Positions 8,142 through 18,621 of a stretch of DNA of 64,000 nt are shown here, piece by piece. The notes beneath the pieces were generated by a model. That model did no database searches and had not been told where the DNA came from. It was given only the letters and a program-made list of their open reading frames with translations. The number at the start of each line of letters is the position of its first letter. Position 1 is the first letter of the stretch. The position numbers and the translations under genes were made by a program. The stretch comes from Amycolatopsis sp. FDAARGOS 1241 (GTDB taxonomy: Bacteria > Actinomycetota > Actinomycetes > Mycobacteriales > Pseudonocardiaceae), in NCBI RefSeq assembly GCF_016889705.1, contig NZ_CP069526.1, forward strand, positions 8,088,001 through 8,152,000. The letters run 5' to 3'.

Positions 8142-9124
8142 CACGCCGTGCGGCGGAAGGTGTGGCGGTACGCGCTCGGCGACACCCCGAGCGCGCTCTG
8201 CAGGTGCTGGCGCAGCGACGCCGCCGTGCCGAAGCCGCAGTCGGTGGCGATGCGGTCGATCGGCAGGTCCGTCTCTTCAAGCAGCTGCCGAGCCCGTTCC
8301 ACGCGTTGCTGGGTGAGCCACTGCAGCGCCGACACCCCGACCTCCTCGCGGAAGCGCCGCGTGAACGTGCGCACGCTCATCGACTCCTTCGCCGCCAGGT
8401 CGCGCAGCGTCAACGGCCGGTCGAGGTGCTCCAGCGCCCACGCCCGCGCGGCGCTCGTCGACGCGGCCCGCGGCTCGGGCACCGGGCGGCGGATGAACTG
8501 GGCCTGCCCGCCCTCGCGGTGGGGGGACACGACGGTGCCGCGCGCGACGTCGTTGGCGACGGCCGCGCCGAAATCGCGGCGGATCATGTGCAGGCACAGG
8601 TCGATGCCGGACGCGACGCCGGCGGAGGTGAGGACGTTGCCGTCCTCGGTGTAGAGCACGTCGGGGTCGAGTTTCACCCGCGGGTACTCGAGCTGGAACT
8701 CACCCGCCGAGCGCCAATGCGTGGTCGCGCGGCGGCCGTCGAGCAGGCCCGCGGCCGCGAGCACGAACGCGCCGGTGCAGATCGACGCGACGCGGGCGCC
8801 GGGGCGGATGAGGCCGACGGCGCGAGCCAGCGACGGCGTGTACTCGCGGCCGGTGGGCTCGTACTCCACCGCCGACGCCGGGATCACGACGGTGTCGGCC
8901 TCGGCCAGCGCCTCGGGCCCCTGGGCGACGGGGAGCAGGAGGTCGGAGTCGGTGCGGAGGTCGCCGGGCTCGGGCGTGCAGGTGACGACCTCGTACAGCG
9001 GCTCGCCCTCGGCCGAACGCGCCTGGCCGAACAGCCGGTGGACGATGCCGAGCTCCATCACGAGCATGCCGTTGCGCACCAGCACCGCGACGTGGTGCCG
9101 ATCGGGATGACGGAAAACGGACAT
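8141..9124 (-). CDS. GlxA-family AraC-type transcriptional regulator (DJ-1/PfpI + HTH)
   Basis: A 327-residue regulator. The N-terminal 180 residues are a DJ-1/PfpI-like domain with the cysteine elbow ASICTGAFVLAAAGLLDGRRATTHW, which in this family binds a ligand rather than acting as a protease. The C-terminal 110 residues are the AraC double helix-turn-helix (LTLRDLAAKESMSVRTFTRRFREEVG, then QLLEETDLPIDRIATDCGFGTAASLRQHL). Start is ATG 9124; the frame extends upstream into the divergent gene without homology. It is 70 bases from, and divergent to, the NAD(P)H dehydrogenase gene at 9195, the usual arrangement for a regulator and its target. Confidence 0.88.
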   Translation of the reverse strand: MSVFRHPDRHHVAVLVRNGMLVMELGIVHRLFGQARSAEGEPLYEVVTCTPEPGDLRTDSDLLLPVAQGPEALAEADTVVIPASAVEYEPTGREYTPSLARAVGLIRPGARVASICTGAFVLAAAGLLDGRRATTHWRSAGEFQLEYPRVKLDPDVLYTEDGNVLTSAGVASGIDLCLHMIRRDFGAAVANDVARGTVVSPHREGGQAQFIRRPVPEPRAASTSAARAWALEHLDRPLTLRDLAAKESMSVRTFTRRFREEVGVSALQWLTQQRVERARQLLEETDLPIDRIATDCGFGTAASLRQHLQSALGVSPSAYRHTFRRTA

Positions 9125-9194
9125 GGCCCGATTCTTGCACAGGTTGACCATCGGGCCACTGGTTCGCCGGTCGGGACGGAGCGAACCTGGCGTC

Positions 9195-9893
9195 ATGAAC
9201 GTCCTCTGGCTCTTCGCCCATCCTGACCCGCACTCCCTCGGCGGCGCCCTGCGCGACGAGGGCCTGGCCACGTTGCGCGCCCTCGGTCACGACGTGTGCG
9301 AATCCGACCTCTACGCGATGGGCTGGAACCCCGTCGTCGACGAGATCGCGACCACGCCGCCGGACGTGGAAGCCGAACAGGCCAAGCTGACCTGGGCCGA
9401 CGCGGTGGTCGTGCAGTTCCCCTTCTGGTGGTACGGCACGCCGGCGATCTTGAAGGGCTGGTTCGACCGCGTGTTCGTGAAGGGCTACGCCTACGACGTG
9501 CGCGGCTGCGACGGCCGCACCCTCCGCTACGGCGAAGGCGCGCTCGCGGGCAAACGCGCGCTGGTCGTCGTCACCACCGGCTCGACCGCCCCGGCGCTGG
9601 GTCCGCGGGGCGTGAACGGCCCGCTGACCGACCTGCTCTTCGGCCTCCAGCACGGCACGCTCTTCTACACCGGGATGTCCGTGCTGCCGCCCTTCGCCGT
9701 ATACGACGCGGACCGCATGACCGCGTGCGCCTACGCGTGTGCGGTTTCGGGTTTGCGGGAGCGCCTGCGCGCACTGGGGACGACGACGCCGCTCCCGTTC
9801 CGCACCCAGAACGGCGGCGACTACGGGCGGGACCTGGTGTTGCGCCCGGACCTCGCGCCCGGCCGCGAAGGACTCGGTGTCCACCTCGGCTGA
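9195..9893 (+). CDS. NAD(P)H dehydrogenase (quinone), flavodoxin-like fold
   Basis: A 232-residue FMN- or FAD-binding oxidoreductase of the NQO/modulator-of-drug-activity family. Visible landmarks are the N-terminal phosphate-binding stretch WLFAHPDPHSLGGALRDEG, then VVVQFPFWWYGTPAILKGWFDRVF and GKRALVVVTTGS. The reaction is expected to be two-electron reduction of quinones or similar electrophiles with NAD(P)H, in the cytoplasm. The start ATG 9195 follows GGAGCGAACC at a usable distance. It is divergent from the GlxA-type regulator, which probably controls it. Confidence 0.85.
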   Translation: MNVLWLFAHPDPHSLGGALRDEGLATLRALGHDVCESDLYAMGWNPVVDEIATTPPDVEAEQAKLTWADAVVVQFPFWWYGTPAILKGWFDRVFVKGYAYDVRGCDGRTLRYGEGALAGKRALVVVTTGSTAPALGPRGVNGPLTDLLFGLQHGTLFYTGMSVLPPFAVYDADRMTACAYACAVSGLRERLRALGTTTPLPFRTQNGGDYGRDLVLRPDLAPGREGLGVHLG

Positions 9894-10183
9894 GGCCGCT
9901 TGATCACCTCGAACGCACCGGCCACCCGCTGTTCGCCGTGGCCACGCTTCGCCGCCACGAGGTGCACCGGCCCGGCAGCGTCGAGACCCACAGTGGACAC
10001 TTCGGCGCAGTGATCGCCGCTCGCTCGCGACCACCTCCGCCGGCGCCGGGATCGAGGAGCGTTGCGGCGCCGGGGTTTCGAGCAGCTCACGGTGTTCGGC
10101 GAACGCGGCTCCCGACCCGCCGCAGCCGCGCCGACGATCGGCACCCATCGCGTTCCGCCGGGGCGTGCTGCCCGGGCACTGAC
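9894..10183. other. convergent intergenic region, no gene seen
   Basis: About 290 bases between two convergent genes. Open frames cross it on both strands but none has codon usage, a start site or residues like a known family. No clear hairpin was found. It may be the eroded end of a lost gene. Confidence 0.4.
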
Positions 10184-11005
10184 TCAGCCCAGCGCCCGGT
10201 TGTACGGCGCGAACCGCCGCTCGGCGAGACCGGGTAAGGCCTTCCCACCGTGCACGAGCCGCGGTGCGGGGCCCACCGGGAGCAGCCCCGACGCGCGGCA
10301 CCAGTCGGACAGGCCCGCGTGCGCGAAGTCGACGTCCACGCGGATCGGGCCGCCCGTCGCGCGGGCGATGCCGCGGACCAGTGCCTTCGCTTCGTCCTCG
10401 GAAGGCGCCACGACGGGGCCGATGACGGTCACGCCGTCGAGCACGGTGCCGAGCGCGAAGCCGTCGTCGGTGACGTGGACGTGTTCGGCTTCGAACAGCA
10501 GGCGGTCGAGGAGCGCGCGGCGGGGGAAACCCTGGGCGAGGGCGTCCAGCTCGTAGACGCGAGCGACATCGGCGGGGGTGATCGGGCGCGCGGCCGGGCC
10601 GCCGTCGTCGGCCAGCGTGCCGAGGTGGCCTTCGCAGCCGCCGTCGACGACGAAGCCCAGCGATTCGTAGAGCCGTTGGCCCAACGAGCTCGCGTGCAGG
10701 AACACGGTCGTGTCGCCCGCGGCCCCGACGGCGTGGGAAGTCACGCGGCCACCGAGCCCCTGCCGCCCGTAGCGCGAAGCGACCACGACCATGGAGATCG
10801 ACGCGACCGGACCCGTCTCGACGAGGATCGAGGTCGCCGCGAGGCCGTCGCCGTCGGGCGCGTCGATGCCGAAGCCGCGGCCGACGTCGAGGAGGATGGA
10901 CCACTTGCGGTGCTCCCGCGGCCAGTCGCGGTCGGCTCCGAGGTCGAGGCAGGCGGTCAGGTCGGCGGGCCCGAGCGGGCGGACGGGAGCGTCGGCGAGA
11001 AGCAC
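10184..11005 (-). CDS. GNAT family N-acetyltransferase (two-domain)
   Basis: A 273-residue protein. The N-terminal half is a GNAT acetyl-CoA-binding fold ([25 protein letters not shown], with R-x-x-G-x-G/A at RYGRQGLG, then LYESLGFV). The second half ([25 protein letters not shown] and [21 protein letters not shown]) resembles the C-terminal Acetyltransf_18 domain of YitH/HolE-type acetyltransferases. Starts at GTG 11005 and is divergent from accD5, 70 bases away. The acetylated substrate is unknown. Confidence 0.82.
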   Translation of the reverse strand: MLLADAPVRPLGPADLTACLDLGADRDWPREHRKWSILLDVGRGFGIDAPDGDGLAATSILVETGPVASISMVVVASRYGRQGLGGRVTSHAVGAAGDTTVFLHASSLGQRLYESLGFVVDGGCEGHLGTLADDGGPAARPITPADVARVYELDALAQGFPRRALLDRLLFEAEHVHVTDDGFALGTVLDGVTVIGPVVAPSEDEAKALVRGIARATGGPIRVDVDFAHAGLSDWCRASGLLPVGPAPRLVHGGKALPGLAERRFAPYNRALG

Positions 11006-11075
11006 ACCGCCACCCTATGCCCGGGGAGGCGTACGCCACACGCGAAGCGACCTGGCGGTAGCTAAGCTCCGCTCC

Positions 11076-12710
<1,635 letters not shown>

Positions 12711-12718
12711 GGTCTCCC

Positions 12719-12937
12719 GTGAGCGATCGCCCCCTGCTCCGCGTCGTCCGCGGCAACCCGGACGACGTCGAATTGGCCGCGCTGACCGCCGTCGTCGCGG
12801 CCGCCGCGGCGGCTTCGGCTGCCACAGCGCCGGCTCCTGCTCGCCGCGCCTCGTGGTGGAGCGACCGGGCCACCGCGCTGCGCGCCCCCCTGCACCCGGG
12901 CGACGGCGCGTGGCGGGCTTCGGCGTTGCCGCGCTGA
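12719..12937 (+). CDS. accE5: acyl-CoA carboxylase epsilon subunit
   Basis: A 72-residue basic protein that stabilises the alpha-beta carboxylase complex in actinobacteria. The conserved family start is visible (LLRVVRGNPDDVELAALTAVV), followed by an Ala-rich linker and the C-terminal WWSDR and W-R-ASALPR signature. Start is GTG 12719, eight bases after the accD5 stop, with GAGG of that stop region acting as ribosome-binding site, so the two are coupled. A terminator follows at 12951. Confidence 0.9.
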   Translation: MSDRPLLRVVRGNPDDVELAALTAVVAAAAAASAATAPAPARRASWWSDRATALRAPLHPGDGAWRASALPR

Positions 12938-12950
12938 CGTTTTCCGACCG

Positions 12951-12980
12951 CGGGCCGGCCTTCGTGGTCCGGCCCGTTTT
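12951..12980 (+). terminator. rho-independent terminator of the accD5-accE5 operon
   Basis: CGGGCCGG (12951-12958) pairs with CCGGCCCG (12969-12976) and is followed directly by TTTT. This ends the carboxylase transcript and shows that accA3, nine kilobases further on, is transcribed separately. Confidence 0.8.
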
Positions 12981-13056
12981 CGTTGCGCCTGCGCCCAGCG
13001 CCCACCCAAGCCGTTCCGACCGCGACCAGCCGCAGACGGGCGGAGGGCAGGCAGCG

Positions 13057-13404
13057 TTGGGGGCTCAGTACTACGGCGCAGGCAGTGAGAACGGCGACCG
13101 CATCGACGACCCCTCCGAAGCCGCGCCGTTCATGCTGATCAGCGACCTCTACGACTCGGACAACACCTTCGTAGTCGTCCAACTTGACGAGGATGATCCC
13201 GGGTGGTTTGCCTCAGTGGCTGTCCCGGACGAAGGCGGCTACGAGATCGTCCAACGCGACACCACCAGCAACGAGCATCACGTCACCACGTCGACCAGCA
13301 CCAACGACATCGCCCGCGACCTCACCATCTGGATGGCCGCCCGCCACTTCCCCGAACGGCCGAGCAACCAGACCACCGGCTTCTCGGACACGCGCCCTAC
13401 CTGA
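13057..13404 (+). CDS. small acidic hypothetical protein
   Basis: About 115 residues if TTG 13057 is the start (GGAGGGC lies 11 bases upstream); ATG 13132 would leave only 90. Strongly acidic in the first half (ENGDRIDDPSE, YDSDNTF, QLDEDDPGWFASVAVPDEGGYE) and ending with a helix-like segment (IARDLTIWMAARHFPE). No signal peptide or membrane span. It looks like a conserved actinobacterial hypothetical that I have seen described without function; the acidic small-protein character is compatible with, but does not show, an immunity-type role. It overlaps the convergent TetR gene by eight bases. Confidence 0.55.
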   Translation: MGAQYYGAGSENGDRIDDPSEAAPFMLISDLYDSDNTFVVVQLDEDDPGWFASVAVPDEGGYEIVQRDTTSNEHHVTTSTSTNDIARDLTIWMAARHFPERPSNQTTGFSDTRPT

Positions 13405-14014
13405 TGGCCAAATACACCTGGCCGAGGAACCGGTCGACGAGGTCGTCGGTGAAGCGGCGCGTGACCGGCGCGCCGGTGACCAGCACGCGGTAGTGGATCG
13501 GCCCTATCAGCTGCTCGACGGCGCGGTCGAGGTCGGTTCCGGCGGGCAGGTCGCCGCGCGCGACGGCGCGTTCGAAGGGCAGCCGGTCGCGCGCGTGCTG
13601 CCCGCGCACGTGCTCGGCGCGCAGCCGCGCGGCCAGCGCGGGGTCGTGCTGGGCCTGGCCGAGCAGGGCGCGGAAGACAGCCCCCGCGTCGGCCGTGGTC
13701 AGGAAGGTGGCGACGGCGGCGAGGTGGTCACGCAGATCCCGGCGCAGGTCGCCGTGGTCGGGCGGGACCAGCTCTTCGGCGAGGTCGTCACCGAGCGCGT
13801 CCAACAAGATGTCCACTTTGGACGGCCACCAGCGGTAGATGGTCTGCTTCGAAACGCCGGCGGTGGCGGCGATCCGCTCCACCGTCAGCCCGGCGAACCC
13901 GTGTTCCACCAGCAGGTCGTCGGCGGCCTCGAGCACGGCGCGGCGCGCGTCTTCGCTCCGGCCGTACCGGTTCCCGTGGTGCCGGCGCGTGTCCGGCGCA
14001 GTGACCTCTCCCAC
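13397..14014 (-). CDS. TetR/AcrR family transcriptional regulator
   Basis: A 205-residue repressor. The N-terminal helix-turn-helix is clear (RRAVLEAADDLLVEHGFAGLTVERIAATAGVSKQTIYRWWPSK), and the C-terminal ligand-binding part has the TetR_C-like pattern FRALLGQAQHDPALAARLR and RAVEQLIGPIHYRVLVTG. Start is GTG 14014. It is divergent from an MFS exporter gene; an 18-bp perfect palindrome lies between them. The expected role is repression of the exporter and of itself, relieved by an exported compound. Confidence 0.9.
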   Translation of the reverse strand: MGEVTAPDTRRHHGNRYGRSEDARRAVLEAADDLLVEHGFAGLTVERIAATAGVSKQTIYRWWPSKVDILLDALGDDLAEELVPPDHGDLRRDLRDHLAAVATFLTTADAGAVFRALLGQAQHDPALAARLRAEHVRGQHARDRLPFERAVARGDLPAGTDLDRAVEQLIGPIHYRVLVTGAPVTRRFTDDLVDRFLGQVYLAIR

Positions 14015-14032
14015 GTCGGGAAGCCTAATCGG

Positions 14033-14060
14033 CTTGTAGACAAGACGCAACGTTGCGTCT
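14033..14060. promoter_or_regulatory. palindromic operator between tetR and MFS genes
   Basis: AGACGCAACGTTGCGTCT (14043-14060) is a perfect 18-bp palindrome. An overlapping imperfect one, CTTGT-AG-ACAAG, covers 14033-14044. It sits 29 bases from the TetR start and 24 from the MFS start, the usual place for a TetR operator controlling both genes. Confidence 0.75.
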
Positions 14061-14083
14061 AGCGTGACTTCTCGTTCAACGGA

Positions 14084-15421
14084 ATGGGGGGTCTCGAACT
14101 CATGTGTTCCGCGTGTGGGGTGCCGACGCACGTGCCGGAGGAGCCTGCGGCGGTCGCCGCGGCGCCGCGCAAGTTCGCCGCGCTGTACAACAAGGATTGC
14201 CGCCCGTACCTGTTCGGCGCGGGGCTGGCGATGATGGCCGACAACATCGAGCACGTGATCACGTACTGGGTGCTCTGGGAGAAGTTCCACTCGCCCGCGC
14301 TCACCGGTTTCGAAGTGATCAGCCACTGGGTGCCGTTCCTGCTGTTCTCGGTGTACTTCGGCGGGCTCGCCGACCGGCACGACTGCCGGCGGATCATCCA
14401 GGCCGCGCAGGCGTTGTTCATGATCGTGTCGGCATTGTGGGGCGTGCTGATCCTCACCGATTCCCTGCAGGTGTGGAGCGCGTGCGTGCTGCTCGTGTTG
14501 CACGGCTGCGCCGGCGCGATCTGGGGGCCGGGCGAACAGCTGATGCTGCACGACTTCGTGGGCCCCGCCGAGCTCCCGAGCGCCGTGCGGCTCAACGCGA
14601 CCTTCCGCAGCCTGGGCATCCTCTTCGGCCCGGTCGTCGGCTCGGCGCTACTGCTCGGACTGGGGCCGGTGGCGGGGATCTTCGTGAACGTCGCGTTCTA
14701 CCTGCCACTCACGATCTTCTTGTTCCGCACCAAGTTCACCGGCCACACCCGCGACGGCGGCATCATCGCGCGGCCGCGGGTGGGCCTGTTCGACTCCGTG
14801 CGCGTGCTCCGCGAAGTCGGCGCCAACCCGACCATGGTCGGCATGATCATCCTGGCCGGGCTCGGCGCGTTCTTCGTGGGTGCCTCGATGCAGAGCTCCA
14901 TGCCGATCTTCGCCCAGGACCTCGGCGCGGGCAGCGCCGGCACGGCCTACGGGGTGCTGCTGTTCGCCAACGGCGCCGGCGGCGTCCTCGGCGGCATCCT
15001 GCTGGAGGCGACGGGGCGCATCAAACCCAACGTGCCCGCCGCCGTGGTCAGCACCGCCGTGTACGGGTTGTCCAGCCTGTTCTTCGCCTGGACCGCCAGC
15101 TATCCGCTCGCGGTGGTCCTGCTGCTGATCGGCGGGGTCGCGAACCTCGCGTCGATGTCGATCGGGCAGACGGTGGTGCAGCTGCTGGCCAAACCCGAAG
15201 AACGCGGGCGGGTGATCGGCGTCTACAACGTCTCCGCCAACGGTTTGCGCGCCGGCAGCGGGTTCACCGTGGGCTTGCTGGGCTCGGCGGTGGGGGTGCA
15301 CTGGTCGCTGGGCTTGAGCGCCGCCGCGCTGACCGTGGGGACGGCAACCGCCGGGTGGTACTCGCTGCTGGGCCGACGCGCACGGGCGGCGCGGGAACAG
15401 CTGCACCACGTGGCCGACTGA
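14084..15421 (+). CDS. MFS exporter (MFS_3/EntS-like)
   Basis: A 445-residue membrane protein with about 12 hydrophobic segments. Features of the MFS_3 group are visible: GLADRHDCRRIIQAAQALFMI in loop 2-3, GPAELPSAVRLNATFRSLGILFGPVVGSAL and the later KPEERGRVIGVYNVSANGLRAGSGFTVG. The N-terminal tail has two close cysteines (MCSACGVPTH). Start given at ATG 14084; ATG 14102 has the better ribosome-binding site (GGGGGG) and may be the true one. Divergent from, and probably repressed by, the TetR protein. Siderophore or drug export is typical of the group; the substrate cannot be told. Confidence 0.85.
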   Translation: MGGLELMCSACGVPTHVPEEPAAVAAAPRKFAALYNKDCRPYLFGAGLAMMADNIEHVITYWVLWEKFHSPALTGFEVISHWVPFLLFSVYFGGLADRHDCRRIIQAAQALFMIVSALWGVLILTDSLQVWSACVLLVLHGCAGAIWGPGEQLMLHDFVGPAELPSAVRLNATFRSLGILFGPVVGSALLLGLGPVAGIFVNVAFYLPLTIFLFRTKFTGHTRDGGIIARPRVGLFDSVRVLREVGANPTMVGMIILAGLGAFFVGASMQSSMPIFAQDLGAGSAGTAYGVLLFANGAGGVLGGILLEATGRIKPNVPAAVVSTAVYGLSSLFFAWTASYPLAVVLLLIGGVANLASMSIGQTVVQLLAKPEERGRVIGVYNVSANGLRAGSGFTVGLLGSAVGVHWSLGLSAAALTVGTATAGWYSLLGRRARAAREQLHHVAD

Positions 15422-15440
15422 CCGACGCGCGCTGCGGCTT

Positions 15441-15468
15441 CGAGGCCCGGGCCCCAGCCCGGGCCTCG
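15441..15468 (+). terminator. hairpin after the MFS gene
   Basis: CGAGGCCCGGG (15441-15451) pairs exactly with CCCGGGCCTCG (15458-15468) around a six-base loop, 20 bases after the MFS stop. Only two Ts follow. The next 150 bases hold no gene. Confidence 0.65.
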
Positions 15469-15622
15469 TTGCTGCGCCCGGGTGCGGCTACGCACCGCGA
15501 CGACCAGTTTTGTCAGACCCTCCGGCTATCGTGGCCGAACAACGCCCAAACCAGGCCATCACCGTCAGCGACAGTGCGTTCACCAGCACAAACCGCACTG
15601 GACCACCCGTTGCCCGGCACCG

Positions 15623-15649
15623 TATAGTCCACGAACCTTATAGTCCACG
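15623..15649. promoter_or_regulatory. direct repeats upstream of padR
   Basis: TATAGTCCACG occurs twice, 15623-15633 and 15639-15649, spaced 16 bases start to start. The second runs into the palindrome CCACGTGG (15645-15652). It lies 41 bases before the padR start in a locally AT-rich patch, so it is the likely promoter and PadR-binding region. Confidence 0.5.
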
Positions 15650-15690
15650 TGGAATAACCGCACTGGATCACTCGAAAGGATCTAGGACCG

Positions 15691-16311
15691 ATGCCTTCCG
15701 TGAAGCTGACCGCTCTGGGGGTGGCCGTGCTGGAGCTGCTGCACGAGAAGCCGATGCACCCCTACGAGATGGCTCAGCTCATGCGCGAGCGGTACGTCGA
15801 CCGGCGCGTGAAGCTGAAGGCCGGCTCGCTCTACCACACCGTGGAGCGCTTGCAGCGATGCGGTTTCATCGAGGTCGTCGACACCCAGCGGGACGGCAGG
15901 CGGCCGGAGCGGACCGTGTACGCGATGACGCCCGCGGGGCAGGACGCGCTCGAACAGCGGGGGCGGGAGCTGCTCGGCGACGTCGCCGAGGAGTACCCCG
16001 CGTTCCTCAGCGGGCTGGCCGTGATCGACGAACTCGGGCGCGACACCGCGCTGGTCGAGCTGGAGCACCGGATCACGCTGCTGCGTGCGAGCGTCGCCTC
16101 GGACCAGGTGATGCTCGAGCAGGTGCGCGGCGAGGCGGTGCCCGAGGTCTACTGGCTCGACTTCCGCTACGCCGCCGACCACCGGGCCTTCGAGCTCGAG
16201 TGGTGCGAGCGCCTCTACGCCGAACTTTCCTCCGGCCGCATTCCTTTCCAGGGCCACAAGCCCGCTTTGAGCCTAGTCACCGAGGAAACCGATGAACGCG
16301 AGACAAGCTGA
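15691..16311 (+). CDS. PadR family transcriptional regulator
   Basis: A 206-residue regulator. The N-terminal winged helix is typical (LTALGVAVLELLHEKPMHPYEMAQLMRER, then KLKAGSLYHTVERLQRCGFIEV and TVYAMTPAGQDAL). The C-terminal PadR dimerisation part (about residues 100-190) is longer than in the smallest members. Its stop lies 20 bases inside the next gene, a multidrug exporter, the standard PadR-exporter arrangement; it probably represses its own operon until an exported compound binds. Confidence 0.9.
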   Translation: MPSVKLTALGVAVLELLHEKPMHPYEMAQLMRERYVDRRVKLKAGSLYHTVERLQRCGFIEVVDTQRDGRRPERTVYAMTPAGQDALEQRGRELLGDVAEEYPAFLSGLAVIDELGRDTALVELEHRITLLRASVASDQVMLEQVRGEAVPEVYWLDFRYAADHRAFELEWCERLYAELSSGRIPFQGHKPALSLVTEETDERETS

Positions 16312-17914
16312 CCCGTGGGCCGCGCTCAGCGCGCTGTGCCTGGGGTTCTTCATGATCCTGCTGGACACGACCATCGTGTCCATCGCGGTGCCCAACATGC
16401 TGATCAAGCTGGACACCGGCCTCAACTCCGTGGTGTGGGTGATCAGCGTCTACCTGCTGACCTACGCCGTGCCGATGCTCTTCACCAGCCGCCTCGGCGA
16501 CCGCTTCGGGCCGAAGCGGGTGTTCCTCGCCGGCCTGGTCGTGTTCACGGGCGCGTCGCTGTGGTGCGGCCTGTCCGGCAACGTCGAGCTGCTCATCGCG
16601 GCCCGCGCCGTGCAGGGCCTCGGCGCCGCCCTGATGACGCCGCAGACGCTGGCGTTCATCACGCACCTGTTCCCGCCGGCCAAGCGCGGTCCCGCGATGG
16701 GGGCGTGGGGCGGTGTCGCCGGCCTGGCCACGATCGCCGGTCCGCTGCTGGGCGGCGTGCTCGTCGACCACCTCGGCTGGGAATGGATCTTCTTCGTCAA
16801 CGTGCCCATCGGCGCCGTCGCGATCGTGCTGACGCTGCTGCTCGTGCCCGACTGGCAGCCGAGGCACTCGCACTCCTTCGACTTCATCGGCATCTTCCTC
16901 TCGGCCGCGGGGCTGTTCTGCCTCGTGTTCGGCGTGCAGAACGGGCAGCAGTACGACTGGGGCACCGTCTTCGGCGGCATCACCGTGTTCGAGTTCATCG
17001 GCGCCGGCGTGGTGCTGCTCGTGGCTTTCGTGCTGTGGCAACGGTTCAACCGCCGGGAGCCGCTCGTGCCGCTCGCGGTGTTCGCCAACCGCAACTTCTC
17101 CGCGGGCACGGTCACCGCGACCACCGTCGGCTTCACGATGACGGGCATGTTCCTGCCGCTGATCATCTACATCCAGACGGTGCTCGGCCTGACCCCGACG
17201 CTGGCCGGCGCGCTGACCGCGCCGATGTCGTTGCTGTCAGGGGTCATCGCGCCATTCGTGGGCCGTGCGTCGGACCGGATCAACGGCAAGTACCTGGTGA
17301 TGGGCGGCCTGTCGCTGCTGGCGGTCGGCATGGGCATCATCGCGCTGCAGGCGCGGCCGGACACGAGCCCGTGGGCCCTGATCCCCGCGCTGCTCGTCTG
17401 CGGCCTCGGCATCGGCTGCATCTTCTCGCCGATGAGCAACCTGACGATGGCGTCGGTCCAGCCGCAGCTCGCCGGCACCGCGTCGGGCATCTTCAACACC
17501 GCGCGCCAGGTCGGCGGTGTCCTCGGCAGCGCGGCCATCGGCGTGCTGCTGCAGGCCCGTATCAGCGCCTCGATCACCGACGAGGCGGCGAACGCCGCGG
17601 CCCAACTGCCCGAGCAGTACCGCCGGCCGTTCACCGAAGGCATCGCGAAGGCCGCGGCCTCCACGGGCGAGTTCGGCTCGTCCGGCGGCCCCTCGTCGAT
17701 GCCGGGACTGCCCTCGGACATCGCCGCGCAGGCCGGCCGGCTCGCGACCGAAGCCGTTCACCACGGCCTCACCGACGCCGCCCGCGCCACCCTGATCCTG
17801 CCGATCGCCGTGCTGTTGCTCGGAGTCCTGTCCGCGTCGCTGCTGCGCCGCGTCACCCCGCGCCCCCAGGCCCCGGCGAACTCCGCGGAGACGCAAGCGC
17901 CGGCCACCGCCTGA
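16292..17914 (+). CDS. DHA2 family MFS multidrug transporter (EmrB/QacA type, 14 TM)
   Basis: A 540-residue proton-driven exporter with about 14 membrane segments. EmrB/QacA signatures are seen: FFMILLDTTIVSIAVPNM (motif D1), SRLGDRFGPKRVFLAG (motif A), RAVQGLGAALMTPQTL (motif B) and GVAGLATIAGPLLGGVLVD (motif C). A long extracytoplasmic loop with QLPEQYRRPFTEGIAKAA precedes the last span, as usual. It overlaps padR by 20 bases, so the two are one operon. Start ATG 16292. Confidence 0.9.
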   Translation: MNARQADPWAALSALCLGFFMILLDTTIVSIAVPNMLIKLDTGLNSVVWVISVYLLTYAVPMLFTSRLGDRFGPKRVFLAGLVVFTGASLWCGLSGNVELLIAARAVQGLGAALMTPQTLAFITHLFPPAKRGPAMGAWGGVAGLATIAGPLLGGVLVDHLGWEWIFFVNVPIGAVAIVLTLLLVPDWQPRHSHSFDFIGIFLSAAGLFCLVFGVQNGQQYDWGTVFGGITVFEFIGAGVVLLVAFVLWQRFNRREPLVPLAVFANRNFSAGTVTATTVGFTMTGMFLPLIIYIQTVLGLTPTLAGALTAPMSLLSGVIAPFVGRASDRINGKYLVMGGLSLLAVGMGIIALQARPDTSPWALIPALLVCGLGIGCIFSPMSNLTMASVQPQLAGTASGIFNTARQVGGVLGSAAIGVLLQARISASITDEAANAAAQLPEQYRRPFTEGIAKAAASTGEFGSSGGPSSMPGLPSDIAAQAGRLATEAVHHGLTDAARATLILPIAVLLLGVLSASLLRRVTPRPQAPANSAETQAPATA

Positions 17915-18621
17915 CCCACGCGCCGTCCCTCGGCCACCGGCGCGGGAACCGGGGCCGAGGGGACGGTGCGCTTACCGCGGGAGAGAAAAGTCGGTGAGCG
18001 GTCGTGAGCCGGCGGCGGTCCGCCTCGGCGAAGTGGCCGGTCCTGTGGCGGTGCCACGGCGCACGAGGCCCGCCGGCCCGGTCAGTGAAGTGGTCGTCGC
18101 GGCGGTCTCCGCCGCGCGGCCCCACACAGCGAGCACCACCTCGCCGACGTGGCCGGCCGGGGCCGGCGGCGTGCAGCCGATCGCGGGCGAGCCGACCGGC
18201 GAACGAGCGAAGCGGTGGCCGGCCGACTCCGCTGAGTAATCGACTCAGCCGCGCCGGTTCGGGCGGCGTGCGATCGGGCAACGGAGGCGAGCACCACGTC
18301 CATCACCCGCGCAGCTGCTGGGAGGTCTTGCCGGCCCCGCCGGTGTCCGGGCGCCCCACCTCGCGGTGCTTCGGTGCTCGCAGCCGGGCCCACCAGGGAG
18401 AGCGCGACCTGGTCGCAGGCGTGGATTCGGTCACCCTCACGGTCATGCGTTCACCGTCGTCCCTTCCCGGCAGCTGCCCTGCTACCGTCGAGGCCGGTCG
18501 TGCCGCGGAGTGCACGCGGGAGGCCCAGGCCGATATGTTGCGAGCAACAACAAACTACTCCGCGATCGAGTGTTGCGGGTCACAATTCGGCAACGCCCGC
18601 TACGAGCGGTAACTTTCACCC
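17915..18621. other. 700-bp region without a recognisable gene
   Basis: Between the DHA2 exporter and maf. A hairpin (CTCGGCC... GGCCGAG, 17929-17960) ends the exporter transcript. The rest contains only short frames with atypical residues on both strands; none has a convincing start or a family match. The last 90 bases before maf are less GC-rich (TTGCGAGCAACAACAAACTA around 18539) and are the probable maf promoter. Confidence 0.45.

Noticed and set aside
9821..10144. A minus-strand gene between the quinone dehydrogenase and GNAT genes
   Set aside because: It overlaps the end of the dehydrogenase gene antisense and has no recognisable content.
17915..18621. Small genes on either strand in the gap before maf
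   Set aside because: Frames of 80-140 codons exist but starts, ribosome-binding sites and residue composition are not convincing.
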